This document shows positions 50,538 to 60,427 of a DNA stretch of 64,000 nt, piece by piece. This DNA comes from Myxococcus xanthus. Its GTDB lineage: Bacteria > Myxococcota > Myxococcia > Myxococcales > Myxococcaceae. The stretch lies in contig NZ_JABFNS010000004.1 of NCBI RefSeq assembly GCF_013116825.1, positions 80,104 through 144,103 of the forward strand, in the 5' to 3' direction. The position numbers and the translations under genes were made by a program. The notes under the pieces were generated by a model. The model searched no databases and was not told the DNA's origin. It saw only the letters and a program-made list of their open reading frames with translations. Positions within the stretch are counted from its first letter, which is position 1; each line of letters starts with the position of its first letter.

Positions 50538-52490
50538 TCACTCGAAGCTGCGCACGGCCTTCAAATCCAGGCTGGAGTAGACGGTGGCCGTGCCGGGGGC
50601 TCGGGTGGGCTCCATCTTCAGGAGTCCGATGCGGCCGTCCTCCGGTTCAACGAACTGCACGCAGACGGGGATGCGCTCATTCTTGGGAGTACGCGCCTCG
50701 GTGAGTCGTCCGTAGACCCGCTCTGGACCGACGAGGAGCTGCCCGGAGAACAGGGTTCCCGGCGGCATGCGTCCCCAAGCGACTCCCATGCGGACCGTGG
50801 TCGTGCCCTCACGGACCTTGATGTTTCTGCCACCTTTGCCAGGGCTCAGGTCGAACGTGGTTGAAGGCCGCGCGAGGCCGGGGGCGAAAAGGCCGAGCTG
50901 TTCCATGGCCTCAACGGCCCCGGGAGGACAGTCCTCGGGAGGCGGCGTCGGGCGCACCTGGGAACCAGGGCACGCCATCGAAAGGCAGGCCGCGACACCC
51001 AGGCCAATCGCCTTGCCAACGGCTGTGCCCCGGAGGCGCTGCGGCTCGGGCTGGGGGAGCATGCCGGTGTCCTTCTTCATCTTCACGGAGGCCTTCTCCT
51101 TGGAATACGTCGCGGGAACGGCGACGGCCGCAAGGGTGGATGCTCCATCGAGCGAGCCTGCGGCCTCGTCAGCTTCCAGTGGCCTCCAGGGTGCCGCCAC
51201 TTCCTGACCGGGACTCCAGGACGTGGGAACGAACGCGGAACCGCCGGGGAGCGAGCCCACGGTGACATGGGCATGGGGCGCCATCCCGTGACGTGCGGCA
51301 GGAGGGGAGGAGGGCATCAGTCCGCGCGCGAGCACCATCCCGCCCACAATCAAGACCACCAGGAGCGCCATCCAGGCCGCTACGCGCAGGGCATTGGAAT
51401 GGCTGGCATGTGCCGCGGGCGGCGGCTCGAACGGGATGGCCACCGCGTTTGCATCGGGTTCGTACGCGTCCCCAGCTTGTGGCGGACGAGGCCCTCGACG
51501 AGGCCGGGCCTTGCGCCGCTTCAGCCACTGCGCCAGCTCGTCTTCGACCGCTTGCGGCGCCTCCGCGAGCGTGGTGGCGGTGTCCGCGCCATGGGCGTCA
51601 CAGAGCTTCACGTCCCAGGCTTCGTCCGCCTGGGCCAGCAGGGACTCCAGCTCCGCGCACAGCGCGTCGGCGTCGGGGTGCCGCTCCTCGGGCGTCTTGG
51701 CCAGCAGGCGCATGCACACGTCGCCGAGGGCCCCGGGGACGCGCGGGTTGAGCGCCTGGGGCGGTCTGGGGGCGCGGTTGAGCACGGCCTCCACGCCTTC
51801 GGCCTCGTCCGGCAGGAAGGGCTGCCTGCCCGTCAGGAGCCAATAGAGCACGACGCCCAGCGCGTACATGTCATCCGAGGGGCGGGGCTGGTAGGAGCGG
51901 CCACGCTCGTCGCCGTGCTCCTGCTGGAAGCGCCAGGCCTCGGGCGCGCGGTACTCCAGGGTGCCCGGCGGGAGCACGCCGCCGGTGATGCTGGGGGCGC
52001 TCTCGTACCCGCCCGCGCCGAAGTCCACCACCACCGCCTCGCCGTCCGAGTCGCGCACGACGACGTTGCTCTCCTTCAAGTCCCGGTGCACCACCTTCGC
52101 CCGGTGCGCGGCGCCCAGCCCGCGCGCCACACCGAGCACCTTGTGCACCACCTCACGGGCCGAGGGGTTCTCCTCCGTGGCCCACACGTCCAGGCGGCGC
52201 CCCTCCACGTAGTCCATGACGATGAAGAAGGACTGGGGCGCCTCGTCCGGCCACTGGCCGTGTCCACGGATGCGCACCAGGTTGGCGTGCTTGAGCCGCA
52301 GGAGGATGGCCACCTCGCGCTCCGCCCACTCGGCCAGCCCCCAGAGCGGGATGAGCTTGAGCGCGGAGCTCCGCTCTCCACGCCGGGCGCGGTACACGGC
52401 GCCGAAGCCCCCGGCCCCCAGCCGCTCCTCCACCAGGTATCCGCCAATGTCCGTGCCCGGGGGCACGACGGGATGCAGACGCGGGCTCAC
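50538..52490 (-). CDS. Membrane Ser/Thr protein kinase (Hanks type)
   Basis: 650 aa. Kinase domain residues 18-290: Gly loop LGAGGFGAVY (24-33), ALK with Lys45, HRDLKESN (135-142), DFG (156-158), with a probable APE at RAPEAWRF. A Pro-rich linker and one membrane helix near 368-388 follow. The rest should be outside the membrane. Within it, at about 496-512, is GLGVAACLSMACPGS, which looks like a lipoprotein signal (LSMAC) buried inside the protein, then a 130-residue beta domain ending VYSSLDLKAVRSFE. This suggests an old fusion of kinase and lipoprotein genes. It precedes the DUF2381 gene on the same strand and is divergent from the XRE genes. Confidence 0.87.
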   Translation of the reverse strand: MSPRLHPVVPPGTDIGGYLVEERLGAGGFGAVYRARRGERSSALKLIPLWGLAEWAEREVAILLRLKHANLVRIRGHGQWPDEAPQSFFIVMDYVEGRRLDVWATEENPSAREVVHKVLGVARGLGAAHRAKVVHRDLKESNVVVRDSDGEAVVVDFGAGGYESAPSITGGVLPPGTLEYRAPEAWRFQQEHGDERGRSYQPRPSDDMYALGVVLYWLLTGRQPFLPDEAEGVEAVLNRAPRPPQALNPRVPGALGDVCMRLLAKTPEERHPDADALCAELESLLAQADEAWDVKLCDAHGADTATTLAEAPQAVEDELAQWLKRRKARPRRGPRPPQAGDAYEPDANAVAIPFEPPPAAHASHSNALRVAAWMALLVVLIVGGMVLARGLMPSSPPAARHGMAPHAHVTVGSLPGGSAFVPTSWSPGQEVAAPWRPLEADEAAGSLDGASTLAAVAVPATYSKEKASVKMKKDTGMLPQPEPQRLRGTAVGKAIGLGVAACLSMACPGSQVRPTPPPEDCPPGAVEAMEQLGLFAPGLARPSTTFDLSPGKGGRNIKVREGTTTVRMGVAWGRMPPGTLFSGQLLVGPERVYGRLTEARTPKNERIPVCVQFVEPEDGRIGLLKMEPTRAPGTATVYSSLDLKAVRSFE

Positions 52491-52689
52491 GAGTCCTCTC
52501 CTTCGGCGGGGCGTACGGGCTCGGCGTTCCTGGACATGCGCTCAACGGGCAATGGAACTCGTGAGGGCTCCCCCCGCGAAGCAACGTGGGAGGGGCATAG
52601 ACCTTGGACGGATACCATGGTTGAACCTGTTGAGGTATATGCTCGGAGTGCCGTCCCCGCGGCATTCTCCTCTTTTCCCAGGTCTCTTC

Positions 52690-52941
52690 ATGTACGCGAA
52701 GCTCTCCCAGCGGATTGGAACCCAGGTCCGCGCTGCCCGGCATCGAGCGGGCCTGTCGCAGGCCCAGGTGGCCGAGGCCATCCACGTGCCGACGCTGGTG
52801 CTCAGTCGCCTGGAGCGCGGCAGGTTGTTGCCCAGCCTCCCCACGTTGGTGGACCTGTGCGGCGTCCTTCGTGTCTCCGTGGACCTCCTCCTGAGCGGCG
52901 AGGGTCTGGCGTTTCCCGCGCCCGAGGGGGCCGGCCAGTAG
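52690..52941 (+). CDS. Small XRE-family regulator 1
   Basis: 83 aa from the ATG at 52690. Helix-turn-helix: RIGTQVRAARHRAGLSQAQV, AEAIHVPTLVLSRLERGRLL then PSLPTLVDLCGVLRVSVD. It lacks any effector domain. Divergent from the kinase gene across a 200-bp gap. A paralogue of similar layout follows 136 bp later. It could control the kinase operon. Confidence 0.85.
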   Translation: MYAKLSQRIGTQVRAARHRAGLSQAQVAEAIHVPTLVLSRLERGRLLPSLPTLVDLCGVLRVSVDLLLSGEGLAFPAPEGAGQ

Positions 52942-53077
52942 GTGGGGCGGCGCCGTGTGACAGGGGGCTCGTCGCGCATCGACACGGCCGCCAAGATGCG
53001 GCAGGAAGGGCGTTCCCGAGTCGCGGGCCTCCTGCCCGCGGCAGACGGGGTCCTCGGTGTTCCTGGTACCTCGACGC

Positions 53078-53425
53078 ATGAACGAAGAACTGGCGACCCG
53101 CATTGGAAGTGCCGCCCGAGAGGCCCGGACGCAGCTCGGGCTCACGCAGGCGGAAGTGGCCGAGAAGCTGGGCCTGGCGCACATGGTCTACAGCCGCCTG
53201 GAGCGCGGGAAGATGCTGCCCAGCGTGCAGACGCTGCTGCGGATGTGCGCGGTGCTGCGCATCGGCTCGGACGAGCTGCTGGGGCTCGCGGACGCGGAGG
53301 AGGGGAAGGGGGCGCGAGGCCCGGGCGGAGCGCCCAGGCTGCGGCAGCTCACCGGCCTCGCACGAAAGATGGACGAGGAGCAACTCGACGCCCTCGTGAA
53401 GGTGGCCCAGGTGCTGCTGCGTTGA
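53078..53425 (+). CDS. Small XRE-family regulator 2
   Basis: 115 aa from the ATG at 53078. Same fold as its upstream neighbour: RIGSAAREARTQLGLTQAEV, AEKLGLAHMVYSRLERGKML and PSVQTLLRMCAVLRIGSDEL. A 40-residue tail ends KMDEEQLDALVKVAQVLLR. The pair arose by tandem duplication. Convergent with the truncated kinase gene. Confidence 0.87.
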   Translation: MNEELATRIGSAAREARTQLGLTQAEVAEKLGLAHMVYSRLERGKMLPSVQTLLRMCAVLRIGSDELLGLADAEEGKGARGPGGAPRLRQLTGLARKMDEEQLDALVKVAQVLLR

Positions 53426-53447
53426 CGCTGCGCCCGGCCGCCCGCGC

Positions 53448-54095
53448 TCACTTCGCGTTCGGCGTGAGCGTCGCTTCGTCGGCGTCCAGTCCCTCGGGGA
53501 AGATGCCCGCTTCGTCGAGCTCCACCCGGTCGCGCAGGACGGACGCGTCCGACAGCATCCGCGCCAGCTCCTCAGCCGCCTCCTTCCGTCCGAAGGGCTG
53601 GGACTGTGCCGCGAGCGCCGCCCGCAGGGCATCGCGCAGCTCGGCGGCCGAGGTGTAGCGCTCGGAGGGCTTGCGCTGGAGGGCCTTGTGGATGATGGCC
53701 TTGAGCGTGTCCGGCAGGCCCGCCATCGCGTCCTCCACGTCCTCGGGGCGGTAGCGGCTGACGAGCGCGATCATCTGCGTGAGGGGCACGGAGGGCGCCT
53801 CCTCCGTCTTCACGTCCAGGGCGGCGATGGGGGCCTGCGCGTCCTCCAGGTCGAAGAGGTGCTTGCACGTCAGCATCTCCATGAGGACCAGGCCCAGGGA
53901 GAAGATATCGGACCGGCGATCCATGGGCTTGCGGTGCAGGTACTCGGGCGAGGCGTACGCCACGTCGCCCTTGAGCAGGAGGCACGGGGTCTCCTCCCGG
54001 CCCACCATGAGCGAGTAGGCGGCGCCGAAGTCCGTCACCTTCACCTCGCCGCTCCGGGCCACGCGGATGTTCCGGGGGGCGACGTCGCGGTGGAT
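53448..54095 (-). pseudogene. Ser/Thr kinase lacking its N-lobe
   Basis: The kinase C-lobe remains in frame from IHRDVAPRNIRVARSGEV (catalytic loop), DFGAAY, SPEYLHRKPMDRRSDIFSLG through RKPSERYTSAAELRDALRA to the stop. The Gly loop, Lys and alpha-C helix are absent: coding similarity ends at 54095, exactly where an IS256-type transposase fragment starts on the other strand. A start at 54062 would give a 204-aa product without an ATP-binding lobe, so it is almost surely inactive. Confidence 0.8.
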
Positions 54096-54343
54096 TGGAG
54101 CGCCTCCACGGCGAGGTGACGCGCCGCATCCGCGGCGTCGACGCCTTCCCGGACCGCGCCAGCGCCCTGCTCCTCATCATCGCCGTCGCACTTGTAGTCA
54201 CCGGCGTTTGGGATGACCGCCGCTACCTCGACATGTCCCTGATGAAATCAATCCCTGACACCGCCGCTGCATGATGCCGCCAAGGAGCCTTCCTCCCCCG
54301 AGCCCCCTCCGAACCAACTACACAGGATTCGGGACTTGACCCT
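54095..54343 (+). mobile_element. IS256-type transposase 3' remnant, right copy
   Basis: The plus strand from 54095 encodes LERLHGEVTRRIRGVDAFPD, RASALLLIIAVALVVTGVWD and DRRYLDMSLMKS-stop (TGA 54272-54274), the C-terminus of an IS256-family transposase. GATTCGGGACTTGACCCT at 54326-54343 is the probable end of the element. This copy is inverted relative to the one at 49049-49215. Confidence 0.62.
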
Positions 54344-54746
54344 CGCCGCACCGTGCGGCCCTCGCGCACTTCCTATTGGAAACTCGCCGTTACTGGGCCG
54401 GGCTCTTCCACTGCTACGACGTCGACGGGCTGCCTCGAACCAACAACGCCCTGGAGCAGCTCTTCGGCAGTGCTCGCTGCCACGAGCGCCGGTCTTCAGG
54501 ACGGCGGCGTGGCAGCGAGAGTCTGGTGGTGCGCGGGCAGGTACGCATCGTTGCCGCAGCCGCCACCCGACTGGCCCCTGTGCAGGGCCACGAACTCGCA
54601 CCGACGGATACGGCCTACTGGATCAAGCTGCGCACTACCCTCCGCGAGCGCAGACGCCCCGCCTCATGGGCCGACACTTTCGCCAGGACCCCGCCGCCTA
54701 CCTCCGCGCACTCGAAGAGCAGCTCAGGAGCATTTTGCCGGCGTAG
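54344..54746 (+). pseudogene. Transposase C-terminal fragment, frameshifted
   Basis: The frame reads LAHFLLETRRYWAGLFHCYD, PRTNNALEQLFGSARCHERR and VVRGQVRIVAAAATR, a transposase end with the NNALE motif of DDE enzymes. Near 54676 it shifts frame and finishes RQDPAAYLRALEEQLRSILP-A. The 5' part is missing: it begins directly at the IS256-type remnant's end. IS family not assigned. The 280 bp after it, to 55026, show nothing I can support. Confidence 0.6.
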
Positions 54747-55026
54747 CCTTTTTTAGCTATGCCACCTTGCCCGGGGATGTTGAAGGTGTCAGGACGCATG
54801 CGGCGCTCCCGGCTTCCAGCCAGCCATTTCAAGGGGACAGATCCAGAAGCTCAAGCTGGCGCTCTGCGACCGATTGCCCCCCGGGAGTCAGGGTCACCGA
54901 AGACCCTGGTAGCCAGGGGGATCCTTGCTATTGAGGCTGTTTCGTTCTGATTCCTTTGCAGTTCTTCCATCAGCAGGATGAAGCACCTGAAGGCGGCACG
55001 TCCACTTAGAATCCTAACGAAACCCC

Positions 55027-58000
55027 ATGGCCAAGACTCCCGAACCGCGCAGATTCAACCAGACCAGTCGTATCACGGCGCGCCTGCGTGACTTGGTGCG
55101 CAGCTATCCGAAAGGACTCGGGCTCGTGAAGGAGTTTCTCCAAAACGCCGACGACGCCAGTGCTTCCTATCTGCACGTGACCTATGACCGCAGGCAGCAC
55201 CCAGGCCATTTGGATAAGCCTGAGCAGGAGGTTGTGCTTGGCCCAGCGTTGTTGTTCACCAATGACAGCGTCTTCACCCCGCGTGATCTGGAGAACATCC
55301 AGCACATCGATGATGGCGGCAAGCTGCACGAGGCGCGGAGCACCGGGCGCTTCGGTCAGGGATTCAATTCCAGCTATAGCGTTTCTGATCATCCGACGCT
55401 GCTCACTGACGACTGGGTGGTGTGGTTTGACCCGCACGGGCGTGCTCACGGGCGTGATCGCAACGCATGGGCTTGGTCCCTCACGGAGGCCACGGAGGCA
55501 TGGCCTGATTGGGTCGAGACCTTCAGGCCCGCCGGAGTGCTCCCTGGCGCCATGCGATTCAACGGCACGGTCTTTCGCCTTCCTCTTCGACGTAAAGAGG
55601 ACGCTGGCCATAGCGAGATCATGCCGGAGGCGTTCACGGAAGGTGACTTCGAGGATATCTTGGAGGAAGTGCAGAAGGCGGGGCCGACGCTGCTGATATT
55701 CCTTCGCTCGGTCCAGTCGCTACGGGTTGACGAGATCGCACCGGATGGAACTCGTCGGATCCGCTACGAACTCCTGACTGCCAATGCCACTGACGTGGAT
55801 GCCGCGCGGAGACCGCTCCGAGAGGCCGTGCGTGGCGACCCTAAGGAACTATTAGAGCAGTGGCTGGCTTCCGCGAAATCACTTCCCGTTGCCTCCTTCA
55901 TTCATGCGTTCCACGTATTCGACGATGGAAAGCGAACCGATTGCTCCTGGGGCGTGGTTACCGGCCTGTTCCGTGGACCTGACAACGACCTTCTGAGAAG
56001 CGCCCAGGGTATCTGCGCCCATGGTGAGAAGGCCCTGCCCTGGGCAGGCGCAGGTGCTTCCCTGGACGCAGGGAAGAAGACAGGCGGGCTGGCCTGCTTC
56101 CTTCCGCTTCCTGAGCCCACACGCTGGCCGGTCATGCTGCACGGCTGGTTCGACGTGGATTCAGCGCGTCGAGGTATCACCCGACAAGCCGGAACGGGGG
56201 AAATCTCACGGCTTCGCACCCAGTGGAACCAGGCGCTTCTGCGGCACGGCGTTGGTCCGGTCTGGGGGGCCCTAGTGGCCATGCTCACTCGCGACGATGG
56301 CGCGATGGCCGACCCATATAGACTGTGGCCTCGACCCTCAGAATGCAGGGACGAGCACGACAGTGCGCTGGTCGAGGGCTTCTATTCGGAAATTGGAGCG
56401 CTTCGGGTGTTCCCGTGCGTGGGGCCAGACGGAGTGGTGTGGCGCTCATTGGATGGCATGGGAGAGCGGTTCTGGACCCTGAATGACGTTTGGCACCATG
56501 CACTCCGTGCTCCGCTGCTGGCTAACGAGAACACGCTCGTTGAGCCGCCGCTCCCAGCGTTCGCGGTGGACGCTCTCAAAGGACGCGCCAGGGTACTTTC
56601 TTCCGAACACGTTCGAAATGCCCTCCAACGCCTGAACACCTCTGGTGACATTCATTGCGAACTGAGCGCAGCTCCTCACCCGGCCTTGCGCCGACCGGAG
56701 TGGGTTGCAGCGCTCGCGCGCTTTTGCGCCCAGGACGGCTTGGACAAGCTTACGGAGCTTCCGCTGGCCCTGCTTGCTGATGGGATGCTGCACACATTTT
56801 CTCGGTGTGGCCCACTCTATCTTGTTACCGACGCGGAGCGCTCGCTACTCAAGGGCATCACCCATCGACTGCTTGACCCCACGTTTCAGGCGGGGGTGGA
56901 GCTTACTAGCCCTGTCCCGGCGCTGAGTCTGAGGCAGACAGGTCTCGCGGGAATGGTAGAAATTCTGCGGGAGAGCCTTACCACCCTCTTCAGTGACGAA
57001 GTGTGGTGGATTCGGCTGTTCGAGCACTTGGAGCAACTGCCATTATCCGAGGTACGGGAAAACAAGAAGGCGCTTCAGACGCTCGCCTTGGTTCCCGATC
57101 AAGCTGGGCGGCTGCACCCAATAGGCTCCATCGAAACGCCGCTGCTCATGGATGAAATTCCACATTCGTTGCGTCAAGCACTTTTTCAGCTTGGCGTGCC
57201 CATAGTGTCCGGCTCGGAGGAGCTCATCGCCTCAATCCAGCGCTTCGCGGATAGGCATAAGGGTTTCGTCTGGTCCGTGACTCCAGGAACCATCATTGAC
57301 CAGTTGGCGGAGCACGCCAGGACGCCAAGGCTTCATCAGGATGCCTTCTTTGATCGGGCCGTATTGGATCCTCTCCTTGATTTCTTGAGCTCTCCCGGCT
57401 GGCTGCGTGAGAACGATGCGCGCGCGGATGCACTGCGCGGGCTGCCCATCCTCCCCACGTCGGATGGTGCCATCGTGTCCGCTGCTGAGACACAGGACTT
57501 GTATGTGCCCGGCGGCTTCGAGCCTCCCCATGGGCTCGATGTACGCCACAGGCTCTTAACTCCCGGTCCGCAGGGGCGCTGGCTTTCCCTGTTCAAGGCG
57601 CTGCGTGTCCCCGAACAAGATGGGCATTCCTTCGTGGTGAGGGGACTCCTGCCTGCTTTCCGTGGTGCCTCTAACCAAGCCCGGATGGACATGCTGCGCT
57701 GGCTGCGAGACCATCTTCGGGCGATTGGAGAGACCCTCGTTTCGGAGAAAAGGAGCAGCCTTGTTGCGGAGTTGATCAATGCGGAGCTCCTCCCTCTGTC
57801 GGGAGCTGGCTTTGGGGCGCCAGCTTACATGTACCGGCCAGATGTTGAGGAAGTCCGAAGGGTGCTCGGCAATGTTGCGAAGATTCCAGACATGGAGCGT
57901 CTCGGTGACGACCCGAAGTCTTGGAATGGGCTCTTCGCGGACCTCCGGCTGCATTCGATACCACGAGAGAGCCATTTGCTGGATGCTCTTCAATTGTGTG

Positions 58001-60426
58001 TTGAAGAAGCCGACGTTAATGGTGTCGAGGCCGTCCGTGAGCGACTGGACACGTTGCGAGGGTACATTGCCCGTCATTGGGATAGTCTTAGTGAGCCCAA
58101 GAAGAGCGGCTCTCAGAGGTTTGTGGACTCACTGGCCGGCATGGCTTGGCTGCCTGCCTCGAGGCCCTCGCGGGAGGAGGTTGCGGCTGCTGTTCTCTGG
58201 CAGGACCGCCTGTACAAGGCCAGTGAACTAGCGGCGCCCAAACTCCTCCATCTGGTCGCTTCCGTGTTTCCTGTGCTCGATGGTGAGGCGCTCCCATATG
58301 AGATGGCCAAGGCACTCGGCTTGCGGACGCAAGTTCCATTCGCCGAGATGGTCCGGCACTTCGAGATGGTTAAGGCCATCAACCAGAGCGCAGCTGGGGA
58401 AAAGGTTCGAACGGCGTGTCGGACAGCCTTTGTCGAGTTCGTGCTGCGAGTTGCGGAGTTGTCAGACACGGAGGTCGCGGCCGGGGCTGGCGTGCTGGCG
58501 TCATTGCGAGCGGCCGCGTGCATATGGCTGCGCGGCGGCTGGTGGCGCCCCCGACGCGTGTTCCTGGAGTCGCTTCCGTTCGCTTCGGATTGGTGCGTTT
58601 CAATCCTAGAAGACCAGGAATTGGCAAGGCTGCCGCTGATTACTAAGGGACTCACCCGGCTCGGAGTGCGTGCACGGCCTGAGTCGTTGGACTGGGTGGA
58701 AATGTTGGGTGAGCTGCGTGAGCGTATCGGCGAACGTGCTCTCTCCGACGACGAGGTTGCTCGGGTTCAAGCCGCTTTGCAGCAATTGCGCGTTCAGGAT
58801 CGGGAGTGGCTCCAGTCGCAGCCGATCAGCATTCCCACCATTGAACGCAGACTCATGCTGGCCCGTGAAACCCTCCTTCCGGATGATCCACGTGTGAAGC
58901 GCATGACCCCTCTTTGCCACTTGCCATTGGTGGAAGAGGTCGAGGTGTCGCTGGACATTGCTGAAAAAGCAGGCTCCTGCTCACTTCGCAGTGCGCTTGT
59001 CGATGAACTCGCAGAGGAGCCAATCCCCTCTACCGATGCAGAGCTGATCGTATGGGGCACACAGCTTACTCAGAGGGTGCGTTCCTCTGAGTTCCATGCT
59101 GCCCTGCGCAGGCTGGCGTGGCATGAGGCAACGGAGCGGGGTGGCGATTCAAGGGCGGCGGCGAACGACGAGCGGCTGATGTTGGCGAGACGGCTCACCC
59201 TCCGTATTGCACGCGACCTGCGGGTGAAGTGCCGGCTTCACGGCACCGGCGAGAGCGTCTTTGAGCAGCAGGCTAGCAGCTTCTGGGACCACGACGCGGC
59301 GCTCCTCTGGCTCCGCAAGGCTGGGAAGCGGAAGATGGGCGACGAGTTGGCCCGGACGCTTGCAACGGAGTGCGGCCTAGAAGCACTCAGAGTGAGTCGA
59401 CTCTTGGAGGAGGAGCCGTCGCAGATGGCTGGCATGCTCGACGAAGATGGAATTGCCGTCATTCCCGTTGGAGCACCAAGCGCGGCGATCCCGGCGTGGC
59501 TTGCACCCGACCCTCTCATTGATTTCCAGGAGGCAACGGACACTTTACGAGGCGAAGAGTATCTTGAGGATGAGGTTCTGAAGGTTGCCGAAGCTTCAGC
59601 GAGTGAGGGGTTCGACAATGCGAGGTCGCTCCCTCGCCGTCCAAATTCGGGCATGGGTGGCGGTCGAGCAGGTCCGCAATCGTACTTGGGGACGTGGGGT
59701 GGGGATGCTCCTCCCAGAGCGGATACTTTCTCGACCGATGGTGTCCCAGACGCTCCGACTCGTCCCGGGTTTGGGAGCAGCCATCCCTGGTCTCCCAATG
59801 CGTCTCGCCCCGCGCAAGGTCGATCCCACCGCCTCCGCAGCTACGTTCATCGCGATGAGCAGAATGATTACGATACCCGATCTTTCGACTCCGAGAGGGT
59901 TCAGCTCATCGAACGCTTGGCGATGCAGCGAGTAATCGAATGGGAAAGGGCCCAGGGGCGTACCGCAGCCGAGGTCGTGGATAATCTCCAGGGCTATGAC
60001 CTCCATTCCTCCGGCGAACGGGATTCGCGGTTCATTGAGGTCAAGGGGATCGATGGGCCCTGGACCGCTCGCGGGGTTGAGGTGACTCGTTCGGAGTTCC
60101 GGAAGGCCGTTGAAGCGGGAGAAGCTTGGTGGTTGTACGTAGTGGAGCACGTTGGAGATCCGGCACAAACCAGGGTCCATGTCCTTTCTAATCCCTTCCT
60201 TAAAGCCATAGAGTACCGCTTCGACCATGGATGGCACATGGCCGCTGCGGCCCACGAGTCGCAGCCGGAGGGGCCGATGGATGGGGAAAAGGTGGTGCTA
60301 TCAGGGGGGGCGGAGGCAACGGTTTTGGAGGTCGAGGCTCATGGACAGCTATGGAAAGTGACTCTCGTGTTTCCCGATGGGCATGAGGAGGTACGTCCCT
60401 GGGATCCCGCCTGGAGGCAAGGCTGA
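55027..60426 (+). CDS. Sacsin-like GHKL ATPase with C-terminal DUF3883 nuclease-like domain
   Basis: 1799 aa. The N-terminus is a sacsin/Hsp90-type ATPase: N-box LVKEFLQNADDASA (Glu36, Asn40, Asp42-43), then TGRFGQGFNSSYSVSD (106-121). A long middle of over 1200 residues has no named motif but resembles sacsin-repeat architecture. Residues about 1624-1735 are a DUF3883/NO VEIN C-terminal domain: IERLAMQRVIEWER, GYDLHSSGERDSRFIEVKG, with Asp and Glu-x-Lys spaced as in PD-(D/E)xK nucleases. A 60-residue tail follows. Coding G+C is below that of the flanks. Large GHKL-DUF3883 proteins occur in bacterial defence islands; an anti-phage role here is inference. A NERD helicase gene follows after 1 nt. 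No clear Shine-Dalgarno precedes the ATG. Confidence 0.8.
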   Translation: MAKTPEPRRFNQTSRITARLRDLVRSYPKGLGLVKEFLQNADDASASYLHVTYDRRQHPGHLDKPEQEVVLGPALLFTNDSVFTPRDLENIQHIDDGGKLHEARSTGRFGQGFNSSYSVSDHPTLLTDDWVVWFDPHGRAHGRDRNAWAWSLTEATEAWPDWVETFRPAGVLPGAMRFNGTVFRLPLRRKEDAGHSEIMPEAFTEGDFEDILEEVQKAGPTLLIFLRSVQSLRVDEIAPDGTRRIRYELLTANATDVDAARRPLREAVRGDPKELLEQWLASAKSLPVASFIHAFHVFDDGKRTDCSWGVVTGLFRGPDNDLLRSAQGICAHGEKALPWAGAGASLDAGKKTGGLACFLPLPEPTRWPVMLHGWFDVDSARRGITRQAGTGEISRLRTQWNQALLRHGVGPVWGALVAMLTRDDGAMADPYRLWPRPSECRDEHDSALVEGFYSEIGALRVFPCVGPDGVVWRSLDGMGERFWTLNDVWHHALRAPLLANENTLVEPPLPAFAVDALKGRARVLSSEHVRNALQRLNTSGDIHCELSAAPHPALRRPEWVAALARFCAQDGLDKLTELPLALLADGMLHTFSRCGPLYLVTDAERSLLKGITHRLLDPTFQAGVELTSPVPALSLRQTGLAGMVEILRESLTTLFSDEVWWIRLFEHLEQLPLSEVRENKKALQTLALVPDQAGRLHPIGSIETPLLMDEIPHSLRQALFQLGVPIVSGSEELIASIQRFADRHKGFVWSVTPGTIIDQLAEHARTPRLHQDAFFDRAVLDPLLDFLSSPGWLRENDARADALRGLPILPTSDGAIVSAAETQDLYVPGGFEPPHGLDVRHRLLTPGPQGRWLSLFKALRVPEQDGHSFVVRGLLPAFRGASNQARMDMLRWLRDHLRAIGETLVSEKRSSLVAELINAELLPLSGAGFGAPAYMYRPDVEEVRRVLGNVAKIPDMERLGDDPKSWNGLFADLRLHSIPRESHLLDALQLCVEEADVNGVEAVRERLDTLRGYIARHWDSLSEPKKSGSQRFVDSLAGMAWLPASRPSREEVAAAVLWQDRLYKASELAAPKLLHLVASVFPVLDGEALPYEMAKALGLRTQVPFAEMVRHFEMVKAINQSAAGEKVRTACRTAFVEFVLRVAELSDTEVAAGAGVLASLRAAACIWLRGGWWRPRRVFLESLPFASDWCVSILEDQELARLPLITKGLTRLGVRARPESLDWVEMLGELRERIGERALSDDEVARVQAALQQLRVQDREWLQSQPISIPTIERRLMLARETLLPDDPRVKRMTPLCHLPLVEEVEVSLDIAEKAGSCSLRSALVDELAEEPIPSTDAELIVWGTQLTQRVRSSEFHAALRRLAWHEATERGGDSRAAANDERLMLARRLTLRIARDLRVKCRLHGTGESVFEQQASSFWDHDAALLWLRKAGKRKMGDELARTLATECGLEALRVSRLLEEEPSQMAGMLDEDGIAVIPVGAPSAAIPAWLAPDPLIDFQEATDTLRGEEYLEDEVLKVAEASASEGFDNARSLPRRPNSGMGGGRAGPQSYLGTWGGDAPPRADTFSTDGVPDAPTRPGFGSSHPWSPNASRPAQGRSHRLRSYVHRDEQNDYDTRSFDSERVQLIERLAMQRVIEWERAQGRTAAEVVDNLQGYDLHSSGERDSRFIEVKGIDGPWTARGVEVTRSEFRKAVEAGEAWWLYVVEHVGDPAQTRVHVLSNPFLKAIEYRFDHGWHMAAAAHESQPEGPMDGEKVVLSGGAEATVLEVEAHGQLWKVTLVFPDGHEEVRPWDPAWRQG

Positions 60427-60427
60427 C

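Noticed and set aside
52216..52689. Longer N-terminus for XRE regulator 1
   Set aside because: The upstream part is antisense to the kinase Gly-loop region; the ATG at 52690 starts the conserved helix-turn-helix.
54759..54950. 63-aa plus-strand frame after the transposase fragment
   Set aside because: No recognisable domain and no ribosome site; composition looks like non-coding debris.
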